Positions 54,173-64,000 of a stretch of DNA of 64,000 nt are shown here, one piece after another. Numbering within the stretch: the stretch's first letter is position 1; the number at the start of each line of letters is the position of its first letter. The stretch lies in the NCBI GenBank assembly GCA_964017155.1, contig OZ024858.1, positions 20,208,657-20,272,656 on the forward strand, read 5' to 3'. The position numbers and the translations under genes are program-made. The notes under the pieces are model-generated. The model saw only the letters and a list, made by a program, of their open reading frames with translations. It was not told the DNA's origin and made no database searches. The stretch is from Oasisia sp. SBJ-2009 (lineage: Eukaryota > Annelida > Polychaeta > Sabellida > Siboglinidae).

Positions 54173-54193
54173 CGGAAGTCAGATTACGGAAGT
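54173..54193. promoter_or_regulatory. Paired ETS/GABP-like sites in the MRPL58 promoter
   Basis: Two ACGGAAGT motifs 14 bases apart lie 47-67 bases upstream of the MRPL58 start codon. Tandem ETS (GABP/NRF-2) sites are a known feature of promoters of nuclear genes for mitochondrial proteins in vertebrates. Function here is inference. Confidence 0.4.
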
Positions 54194-54701
54194 TGCTCTC
54201 GCGTTGGAAAGGTAATAAAGCGTGCAGCTATGGCGCGCCGATGGAAGCCCCAACGCTGCTGTTTTACTTTGAGAAACGTCAACGAGATCAAGATTCGGAC
54301 ATCGCCTGTCATCGGGAATAGCTGTGCTATGGACATGTAGTATCAGTAGTCATTTAATTTATTCCCTGCCTTTGTATTGACGTTTAGTTTGGGCCTTTAC
54401 CTCGCTTTTTAGTTAAACTTGTAAAGAAAAAACTGGCTTTGTCTGACAGTCTAAGTCTGACTAGTAGTAGTAGTACGGCCAATCTCAGTAGTTTAGCCTA
54501 TTCTGGCCTACCATACGTTGCTAGTGATAGCCTAGTTGTAATTTCTGAAACTCGTCGATTAATTTATTTAAAAAAAAAATTACGCTAAGCAATGTAAGAT
54601 TATAAAAATATTCATAATTATAACCTCACATTTGTTATTTAGGGTATGACGATCAAGTATTTAATGAAGACAATATTAGTTAAGCAATACTTTACCACGA
54701 A

Positions 54702-54783
54702 GGTAGCGTGGCCGAGCGGTCTAAGGCGCTGGTTTAAGGCACCAGTCTCTTCGGAGGCGTGGGTTCGAATCCCACCGCTGCCA
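54702..54783 (+). tRNA. tRNA-Leu (anticodon AAG)
   Basis: An 82-base type II tRNA without intron or encoded CCA. The acceptor stem GGTAGCG pairs with CGCTGCC (one G-T wobble), followed by discriminator A. The anticodon stem CTGGT/ACCAG encloses loop TTAAGGC with anticodon AAG at 54736-54738. The variable arm TCTCTTCGGAG forms the long hairpin of leucine tRNAs. The A box (TGGCCGAGCGGT) and B box (GGTTCGAATCC) are intact. A T-rich stretch just after the gene (TTTTT at 54786) would terminate RNA polymerase III. Confidence 0.97.
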
Positions 54784-54784
54784 C

Positions 54785-55221
54785 TTTTTATCATTAGTAA
54801 TTATATAAAATAACAATTAAATGTTTTTTTTTACATTAATTCCATGTATGCATAGTACATACATGAATATGGAAGAATTCATACGATTTAAAAAAAATTG
54901 TAGGAAACATTAAACTTTTTGTAATATTGGCATTTATTGCACATATTACAACGTGTTTATCGTATGATTATACGAGACAAAACATTTATAGGTATAATTA
55001 TTATAGGCCTCCGATTATTTATCACAGTGAACATAAATGGATCATCCAGTAAGTCGTTTGCTTACGTCATTGACATGTACGTTTTTTATAACATTTCAAA
55101 CGTACATATCACTGCATGATGTCATCAGCGAGTGAAAAAATAGGCATTACACTTAAGTGATTAGGCCCGCTTAAATTTCCATGTTATGTTGTAAAAGCTA
55201 TGTTACTGGAATACTATTGTT
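54785..55221. other. No gene recognised
   Basis: AT-rich sequence between the tRNA and a tandem duplication. Confidence 0.5.
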
Positions 55222-56197
55222 TAGTACATTGAAAAGTCGCACATTATATATTAAGGCCTATATAGGCTATATTAATGACATAAATTATGTCAAACGTTCA
55301 TAACCCGCATACAGGTAGCGCCACCATGTGTACTCGATCGGGTGTTTTACCGGACTTAATATTACCTGTCATACATATTAACCCAGAAAGCGACAAGGTA
55401 GGGTGACGTTTGGCAGATTGTCAACATTTTGCCTCTAGTTTATTCGGCTCTTACGCCCGAATTTCATCGTAACTGACGCAAGGGAAATTTTGCAATGTCA
55501 AGAACAATTAACCTTATTTGTAGTTACGTATTTTATTATCTGTGTAATGATAGATTCACATGATGTTTTAGTGGGTGACAGGCTCGGTCAATTGAATGAA
55601 ATGAAAGTAATGATCGATTTACTTCCCGGTTCCGTGTTGTTGCTGTCTGGTTGAAGAATAGCTAGTGCGTATATATATAATTTTTATTACATTAAATTTA
55701 GTACATCGAAAAGTCGCACACTATATATTAAGGCCTATATAGGCTATATTAATGAAAAAAATTATGTCAAACGTTCATAACCCGCATACAGGTAGCGCCA
55801 CCATGTGTACTCGATCGGGTGTTTTACCGGACTTAATATTACCTGTCATACATATTAACCCAGAAAGCGACAAGGTAAGGTGACGTTTGGCAGATTGTCA
55901 ACATTTTACCTCTAGTTTATTTGGCTCTTACGCCCGAATTTCATCGTAACTGACGCAAGGGAGACTTTGCAATGTCAAGAACAACCTTATTGGTAGTTAC
56001 GTATTTTATTATCTGTGTAATGATAGATTCACATGATGTTTTAGTGGGTGACTAGCTCGATCAAATAAATGAAGTGAAAGTAATGATTTACTTCCCGGTT
56101 CCGTGCTTTTGCTGTCTCGATCGTATATCTTTGTTACATTACACGTACATGGATGAAGACTAGCTAGTGCGTATCTATATAATTTTTATTATCCTAA
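55222..56197. repeat. Tandem duplication of a ~477-bp unit
   Basis: Copy 1 begins TAGTACATTGAAAAGTCGCA at 55222 and copy 2 begins TAGTACATCGAAAAGTCGCA at 55699. They stay aligned through TAGCTAGTGCGTAT..ATATAA at their ends, with few substitutions and small indels (copy 2 contains about 40 extra bases near 56120). The unit shows no gene. High identity indicates a recent event. Confidence 0.93.
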
Positions 56198-56199
56198 AT

Positions 56200-56505
56200 A
56201 GTGTCCTATATATTATATATCATCGAGTTTGGTAAAACTACCACATTTATGAAATTGCTGATAGATCGAAGCCGTGACATACGTACGCGCCAGTGTGCAT
56301 GCGCGTAGGTCAAACGGGTCGTGGGCGTGGCAAATGTTTGAGTGATTGGTTTTACAGTGCATTTTTTACCTGCAAAGTCTCATATACGCTTACAAAATAC
56401 CAAAATACCATCAAGTTGATGTACTTCAGCTGCAGATGTTATTATTATTTTGTCAATCAGTCACTGAATAGGAAATGACAAGAAACAGTTGTTATATGAT
56501 AACTG
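56200..56505. other. No gene recognised
   Basis: Short spacer between the duplication and the 47-bp minisatellite. Confidence 0.45.
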
Positions 56506-59500
56506 TTTCATGAGATGCAGGAGACTGCATGGTGCTGATGACAATTGGTGTTGACTGTAATGTTGACACTGGTATTGACACTGGTGGTGACATTGGTGGT
56601 GACACTAGTGGTAACAGTGGTGGTGACACTTCTGGTGACATTCCAACAATGATGTGAGTATGGTGGTGACAGTGGTGGTAACAGTTGTATGGTTGGTGAT
56701 GTGATACTGGTGGTAACAGGTGTGCATGGTGACAGTGATGTGACAATTGTGTGATGTGACAGTTGTGGTGACTTTGATGATGACATTGGTGTTGACTTCT
56801 GGTAGTTACACTGGTTGTGACACTTGTGTTGATTATGGTGGTGACACTGGTAGTGACTGTGGTGTGACAGTGGTGTGACAGTCATGTGACTTTTGTGATG
56901 ACATTGATGTGACATGCGGTGATGGTAACACTGGTGGTGACAGTTGTGATGACACTGATGTTGACACTGACGTGACAGTGATGGTGACACTGATGGTGAC
57001 AATGATGTGACAGTGATGGTGACAGTTGTGGTGACACTGATGGTGACAGTGATGGTGACAGTTGTGGTGACACTGATGGTGACAGTGATGTGATAGTGAT
57101 GGTGACAGTTGCAGTGACACTGATGATGACAGTGATGTGACAGTTGCGGTGACACTGATAATGGCAGTGATGTGACAGTGACGGTGACAGTTGCGGTGAC
57201 ACTGATGATGACAGTGATGTGACAATGACGATGACAGTTGCGGTGACATTGATGACGACAATGATGTGACAGTTACGGTGACAGTTGCGGTGACAATGAT
57301 GACGACAATGATGTGACATTGATAGTGACAATTGCGGTGACACTGATGACGACAATAATGTGACAGTGATGGTGACAATTGCGTTGACACTGATGACGAC
57401 AATGATGTGACAGTGATGGTGACAGTTGCGGTGACACTGATGACGACAATGATGTGACAGTGATGGTGAGAGTTGCGGTTACACTGATTACGACAATAAT
57501 GTGACAGTGATGGTGACAGTTGTGGTGACACTGCTGACGACAATGGTGTGACAGTTGCGGTGACACTGATGACGACAATGATGTGACAGTGATGGTGAGA
57601 GTTGCGGTTACACTGATTACGACAATAATGTGACAGTGATGGTGACAGTTGTGGTGACACTGCTGACGACAGTGATGTGACAGTAGTGGTGACAGTTGTG
57701 GTGACACTGATGACGACAATGATGTGACAGTAATGGTGACAGTTGCGGTGACACTGATGACGACAATGATGTGACAGTGATGGTGACAGTTGCAGTGACC
57801 CTGATGATGACAATGATGTGACAGTGATGGTGACAGTTGCAATGACCCTGATGACGACAATGATGTGACAGTGATGGTGACAGTTGCAGTGACACTGATG
57901 ACGACAATGATGTGACAGTGATGGTGACAGTTGTGGTGACACTGATGACGACAGTGATGTGACAGTGATGGTGACAGTTGTGGTGACACTGATGACGACA
58001 GTGATGTGAAAGTGATGATGACAGTTGTGGTGACACTGATGTCGACAGTGATGTGACAGTAGTGGTGACAGTTGTGGTGACACTGATGACGACAATGATG
58101 TGACAGTGATGGTGACAGTTGCGGTGACACTGATGACGACAATGATGTGACAGTGATGGTGACAGTTGCAGTGACCCTGATGATGACAATGATGTGACAG
58201 TGATGGTGACAGTTGCAATTACCCTGATGACGACAATGATGTGACAGTGATGGTGGTGACAGTTGCAGTGACACTGATGACGACAATGATGTGACAGTGA
58301 TGGTGACAGTTGCAGTGAAACTGATGACGACAATGATGTGACAGTGATGGTGACAGTTGTGGTGACACTGATGACGACAATGATGTGACGTGATGGAGAC
58401 AGTTGTGGTGACTCTGATGACTACAATGATGTGAGTGATGGTGACAGTTGTGGTGACACTGATGACAACAATGATGGTGACAGTTGTGGTGACACTGATG
58501 AGGACAATGATGTGACAGTGATGGTGACAGTTGCGGTGACCCTGATGACGACAATGATGTGACAATGATGGTGACAGTTGCGGTGGGTGACACTGATGAC
58601 GACAATGATGTGACAGTGATGGTGACAGTTGTGGTGACACTGATGACGAAAATGATGTGACAATGATGGTGACAGTAGTGGTGACACTGATGATGACAAT
58701 GATGTGACAGTGATGGTGATAGTTGCGGTGACACTGATGATGACAATGACGTGAAAGTGATGGTGACAGTTGTGGTGACAGTTGTGGTGGTACTGATGAT
58801 GACAATGATGTGACAATGATGGTGACAGTTGTGGTGACACTGATGACGACAATGATGTGAAAGTAATGGTGACAGTTGTGGTGACACTGATGATGACAGT
58901 AATGTGACAGTAGTGGTGACAGTTGTGGTGACACTGATGATGACAATGATGTGACCGTGATGGTGACAGTTGTGGTGACACTGATGATGACAATGATGTG
59001 ACAGTGATGGTGACAGTTATGGTGACACTGATGACGACAATGATGTGACAGTGATGGTGACAGTTGTGGTGACACTGATGCCAACAATGATGTGAAAGTG
59101 ATGGTGACAGTTGCGGTGACACTGATGACGACAATGATGTGAGAGTGATGGTGACAGTTGCGGTGACAGTGATGGTGACAGTTGCGGTGACACTGGTCAT
59201 GACGACAATGATGTGACAGTGATGATGACAATGATGTGACAGTGATGGTGACAGTTGCGGTGACACTGATGACGACAATGGTGTGACAGTGATGGTGACA
59301 GTTGCAGTGACACTGATGACAACAATGGTGTGACAGTGATGGTGACAGTTGCAGTGACACTGATGACGACAATGGTGTGACAGTGATGGTGACAGTTGCA
59401 GTGACACTGATGATGACAATGATGTGACAGTGATGGTGACAGTTGTGGTGGCACTGATGACGACAATGATGTGATAGTGATGGTGACAGTTGTGGTGACA

Positions 59501-59530
59501 CTGATGATGACAATGATGTGACAGTGTTGG
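56506..59530. repeat. 47-bp minisatellite, about 60 copies
   Basis: The unit reads GTGACAGTTGTGGTGACACT, GATGACGACAATGATGTGAC, AGTGATG on the plus strand, most regular from 57200 to 59500 and decaying toward 56500. Because 47 is not a multiple of three and the unit lacks stops on the minus strand, all three minus frames stay open in turn, producing open frames of up to 746 codons that are not genes. It abuts the 5' side of gene B. Confidence 0.93.
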
Positions 59531-59754
59531 TGAGTTTAATAATTACGGTGATGGAGCAACTTCACTTGTCACACACACACCTTCAAAGAGTATTAGTTTC
59601 TCTTTGTATTCTGCACACATGCATAGATCTACTGTGTGTGACCTTGATGAATAAATGAAATATTCATTAGAATAAGATTGGCTTCTAAACACCTTGCTCT
59701 TAAAATGACTTTTTTTCACACTGTTCCAGAAATAAATCAGCAAATTCTGTGATC

Positions 59755-61524
59755 ATGAGCGGATATCCCCCAGCTAGGGGTGGTTACCCCCCACAACCAG
59801 GGTACCCCCCACAACCAGGTAACCCCCCACAACCAGGTTACCCCCCACAACCACGTTTCCCCTCAAAGCCACAACCAGAGTACCCCCCACAACCAGGGTA
59901 CCCCAGCCAAGGTAACCGAAAGGTTAGTTGCATACAATTGTGCTTTGAGGAAAAATAGGATAAAATAGCAAAATGCATGCATGCATACACTGAAACACAT
60001 ACACACTGTGTAACTAGGCTGTAATAATTTTTATTATTTTACATACAGGGAAGCTTGCTAATTTATTCATGACTTTAATTTTTGTCAAAATGAAAAAATA
60101 TTTACAAACGATGCACCATTGTGCAAACAGATTTGATTTGTAGTATTTGGGGGAAATAAGTGTGAAAAAAATCACAGTGCCAAATTCGAACCGGTGAAAC
60201 TTGGTTTAAAAAGAAAGGCAAAGCGCAACATGCTAACCAATATGATGAGCCAATGAGAAGAACATGTTTTAGTGTGCTGATTTAAATTGTTACAGTAAAC
60301 TGCATAACTGCTCCTACATCTGTCAATATTTTGGACTATACCGTTGGTTTTTAAGCTTAATTTAGTATCTGTTTGCTATGTGTGTTTATTGGTATATATA
60401 GAAGCTGGCAAAAGTCTGTGATACTCTATAAAACTGCTGTAACCATCACATTTGTTTCACTAATTGTTTTCAACGAAATTGGATTTGTGTAACTCTGTAA
60501 GATAGTTAATGTTGTTCTTCTGTGGCGACTAGTGTTTGTATCACATTGGAATATTTCACAATTTTGTTCTTCTGTGGCGACTAGTGTTTGTATCACATTG
60601 GAATATTTCACAATTTTGTTCTTCTGTGGCGTCTAGTGTTTATATCACATTGGAATATTTCACAACTCATTCTGATGCTCATTTCAACCTAGAAGGTAGA
60701 CATGCTCTGATGTGTGGAAGGGTATACTTGTGATGTGAGCTATGTCAACAATGAAGTCACGATACCACATAATCACTTATCTCATTAATTCTCTCCATGG
60801 GAATTGCTACAATACACAGATGGGTTAAAAATTGACATTTAAGCTACAAAAGTATTTTTCTGTATTGTTTAATGTTGTCAAATATATTCAATGTCAAGCT
60901 TTATGTACTCATTGAAAATGGATTTATTTTAGCTAATCATTAATGGCTTATTTTATTTCTTCTATTAAGGTAAGACATATTCAAAAGTGTCTCGATGTGG
61001 AGCAATGTCATTTACCTGATACCTTGACATTTCAGTAAATTCACTCATGATGACTAACGTATGTGTTAAATTATTTTGGCTGCATGCAATGCTTCTTTGC
61101 ATTAAACAGCCAAAGAAATAACCGATCAGTGATTTAATTATTTAATTTCAAGAAACAACAAAAAACTTTTAATGTCACCAAACATATGTTACGTTTATGT
61201 TACAAATGTTTTGTGCTACAGTGTGGATAAGGGTTGTAATGTCACACACAAATTTGTGTGTGTTTTTACATAAATATTTTATTTCAGGGTGTGGATCAGG
61301 GTGGGATGCCCAGACCTGGAGGTCTGAACGCTCAGGTATGTTGGAGTATACATTTATCAAACACTCTAATAAGGAATAGAAACAAATGGAAAGTCAACCT
61401 TACTTAATAATGGTCAAGTCCTCTCTTTTCAGAGGGAATGTCTAATGTTGAATCTCGGCTTGAGATATCTGACTGCTAGTGGCAATATTGATTCAACACT
61501 TTAGTCTATAGTAATTTGTAGCTA

Positions 61525-61571
<47 letters not shown>

Positions 61572-63122
61572 ATTCTAGTATTGTTGAAATGAGTTTATTC
61601 CTCAAGATATCTGTCTTCCTTGGCCAAAGCTATCTCAGTCCAAGTCCTTGTGTTGTCGACACCTACCAATAGTTAGACATCGATCTTCCGGAGATGTTTA
61701 ATCCATCTCCAACTCTTGTGTCAAGACATCTGACTACTGGTGTTTTTGAATCCAAGTCTTAATTGGTTCAAGACACTCTCTTCTGGTGTTTGAATGCAAC
61801 TGTTGGCTAAAGACATCTATCCTGTGGTGTTGAAGCCAGCCCATGGCTCAAGACGTCTCTGGGGCATTCGATCTCAATCTTTTCCAGAGATCTTAGAGTC
61901 AACCCTTTGCTAAGGATGTATATTTTGATGTTGTTGACAAATGTTGAAACCTGTTCTTATAATCTTATTAGACAATTTTTCAAAGGCATGTTAATATCAT
62001 GCTACGTGTATGTGTCTGTGCGTGCATGCGTGCATGTGTGCGTGCGTGCGTGCGTGCATGCATGCGTGTGTGCGTGCATGTGTGTGCATGCAGAATTCCC
62101 TAATTTTACTCAAACAGTAACACATTTGTAATTATTAGGGAACTAGTGAAATATTTGATATTTTAATTAATTTCTTCTATGATTTGACATGACTCATGTC
62201 ATCCTTGTTGCAGCCAGTTCCACCAGCTGCCTACCCTCCCGCAAGTTACCCATCTCCAACAAGAGGTTACCCACCATCACCACCGGCACCTGGGTACCCA
62301 CCAGCAGGGCCTGGTTACCCACCGTCAACATCAACACCTGGTTACCCACCATCTCCACCAACACCTGGTTACCCACCAGCACAGGCAGGGCCTGGTTACC
62401 CACCGTCATCATCAACACCAGGATACCCACCATCTCCACCAACACCTGGTTACCCACCATCAAATGCAGGGCCTGGTTACCCACCATCAGCCTCAGCACC
62501 AGGATACCCACCATCTCCACCAACACCTGGTTACCCACCATCAAATGAAGGGCCTGGTTACCCACCATCAAATGAAGGGGCTGGTTACCCACCATCAAAG
62601 CCAGGGCCTGGTTACCCACCATCAAAGGAAGGGCCTGGTTACCCACCATCAAAGCCAGGGCCTGGTTACCCACCATCAAAGCCAGGACCTGGTTACCCAC
62701 CATCAAAGGAAGGGCCTGGTTACCCACCATCAAAGGAAGGGGCTGGTTACCCACCATCAAAGGCAGGGCCTGGTTACCCACCATCAAAGGAAGGGCCTGG
62801 TTACCCACCATCAAAGGAAGGGGCTGGATATCCACCATCAAAGCCAGGGCCTGGTTATCCACCATCAAAGCCAGGGCCTGGTTACCCACCATCAAAGGAA
62901 GGGGCTGGATATCCACCATCAAAGCCAGGGCCTGGTTATCCACCATCAAAGCCAGGGCCTGGTTACCCACCATCAAAGGAAGGGGCTGGATATCCACCAT
63001 CAAAGCCAGGGCTTGGTTACCCACCATCTACGTCACCATCTGTGTACCCATCAGCACCAGCAGGTATGGTTGGCGCAGTTCCACTACCAGGGATGCAGAA
63101 GTTGAACCTAGGAGAAAACAAG
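59755..63122 (+). CDS. Gene B: GYPP-repeat proline-rich protein, N-terminal part (3' incomplete)
   Basis: Three phase-0 exons: 59730-59922 (acceptor CTGTTCCAG; 25-base leader; ATG at 59755; 56 codons; donor AAG|GTTAGT), 61288-61335 (16 codons) and 62214-63122 (303 codons; donor AAG|GTGAGT). The gene continues beyond the window. Exon 1 encodes GGYPPQPGYPPQPG-type repeats. Exon 3 encodes about 28 copies of nine-residue GPGYPPSKE-type units, ending in GMQKLNLGENK. There is no signal peptide or membrane segment. Pro/Gly/Tyr repeats of this sort form disordered N-terminal regions of annexin A7/A11, scramblases and PEF proteins, but the folded domain that would decide is not in the window. The leader, the Gln|ProVal junction and the LN.GEN exon end match gene A (14.1-19.2 kb), indicating paralogy. 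Confidence 0.75.
59925..61285. repeat. Gene B intron 1, with three 66-bp tandem copies at 60512-60668
   Basis: Within this intron, three copies of a unit containing TTGTTCTTCTGTGGCGACTA and TATCACATTGGAATATTTCA lie in tandem at about 60512-60668. The rest of the intron is AT-rich with nothing else recognised. Confidence 0.8.
61515..61572. repeat. (TA)n microsatellite in gene B intron 2
   Basis: A pure TA run. Downstream at about 61590-61880, loosely repeated AAGACATCT...TCTGGTGTT motifs look like a decayed minisatellite, and a GTGC/GCAT alternating tract is at 62010-62090. Confidence 0.9.
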
Positions 63123-63186
63123 GTGAGTTGATGGGAGCTATAAATAGTCTTTAGGTACATCCTGAGAATGTTGGTAACTTTGTCCT

Positions 63187-64000
63187 TAGGGCAACTCAAT
63201 ACCCCGCCCCACACTTCACCTACTAACTCAATGCTCTGCCCCACACTTCACCTACTAACTCAATGCCCCGTCCCACACTTCACCTACTAACTCAATGCCC
63301 CGTCGCACACTTCACCTACTAACTCAATGCCCCGTCCCACACTTCACCTACTAACTCAATGCCCCGCCCCACACTTCACCTACTAACTCAATGCCCCGCC
63401 CCACACTTCACCTACTAACTCAATGCCCCGCCCCACACTTCACCTACTAACTCAATGCCCCGCCCCACACTTCACCTACTAACTCAATGCCCCGCCCCAC
63501 ACTTCACCTACTAACTCAATGCCCTGCCCCACACTTCACCTACTAACCCAATGCCCTGCCCCACACTTCACCTACTAACTCAATGCCCCGCCCCACACTT
63601 CACCTACTAACTCAATGCCCAGCCCCACACTTCACCTACTAACTCAATAACCCGCCCCACACTTCACCTATTAACTCAATGCCCCGCCCCACACTTCACC
63701 TACTAACTCAATAACCCGCCCCACACTTCACCTATTAACTCAATGCCCCGCCCCACACTTCACCTACTAACTCAATGCCCCGTCCCACACTTCACCTACT
63801 AACTCAATGCCCCGCCCCACACTTCACCTACTAACTCAATGCCCCGTTCCACACTTCACCTACTAACTCAATGCCCCGTCCCACACTTCACCTACTAACT
63901 CAATGCCCCGCCCCACACTTCACCTACTAACTCAACGCTCCGTCCCACACTTCACCTACTAACTCAATGCCCCGTCCCACACTTCACCTACTAACTCAAT
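63187..64000. repeat. 32-bp minisatellite in gene B intron 3, running off the edge
   Basis: About 25 tandem copies of AACTCAATGCCCCGCCCCAC plus ACTTCACCTACT, with CGTCCC, CTGCCC and ATAACCC variants. The array continues past the window end. Confidence 0.96.

Noticed and set aside
56833..59513. Long minus-strand open frames rich in His, Ser, Thr and Val (up to 746 codons)
   Set aside because: They are produced by a 47-bp minisatellite that is open in every minus-strand frame; no splice sites, unique domain or start context.

Overview
The window is nuclear DNA from an animal, most likely a marine invertebrate bilaterian. The evidence is spliced genes with GT-AG introns, a eukaryotic tRNA-Leu with no encoded CCA, a class A GPCR, vertebrate-like STYXL1 and MRPL58 orthologues, CR1/L2/Rex1-type LINEs, tRNA-derived SINEs and very abundant micro- and minisatellites. 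I cannot place it to phylum. Most of the long open frames lie in tandem repeats and are not genes.

Layout. 1-952 (-): APE endonuclease end of a non-LTR retrotransposon ORF that runs off the left edge. 2.3-5.6 kb: simple repeats. 5.87-6.89 kb (-): intronless class A GPCR. 7-13.7 kb: no recognisable gene. 13.71-13.95 kb: hairpin element with an 8-bp target duplication. 14.15-19.18 kb (-): spliced gene A, with a 3.1-kb exon of Pro/Glu/Ser/Gly-rich peptide repeats. 20.5-28.6 kb: intergenic DNA with small elements, including a 1.28-kb TIR element with an 8-bp target duplication. 28.6-32.0 kb: a 21-bp minisatellite split by a 5'-truncated CR1-like LINE. 33-42 kb: SINE copies, an L2-like LINE tail and minisatellites. 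42.56-45.99 kb (+): STYXL1-like rhodanese/dual-specificity phosphatase gene. 46.2-46.6 kb: a large AT palindrome. 48.53-54.13 kb (-): complete six-exon MRPL58/ICT1 gene, with a 1.2-kb TIR element in intron 1. 54.70 kb (+): tRNA-Leu(AAG). 55.2-56.2 kb: a ~477-bp tandem duplication. 56.5-59.5 kb: a 47-bp minisatellite. 59.73-63.12 kb (+): gene B, a relative of gene A, continuing past the right edge. 63.19-64.0 kb: a 32-bp minisatellite in its intron.

Relations between genes. STYXL1 and MRPL58 are convergent and both relate to mitochondria: MRPL58 is a peptidyl-tRNA hydrolase of the mitoribosome, and human STYXL1 has been linked to the mitochondrial phosphatase PTPMT1. The sequence itself shows no functional coupling. 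Genes A and B share exon architecture (a short untranslated leader before the ATG, phase-0 junctions of the form Gln|Pro-Val, and a matching exon end around LN.GEN), so they look like paralogues about 40 kb apart pointing outward. I could not identify their family because the conserved downstream domains lie outside the window or are not recognisable.
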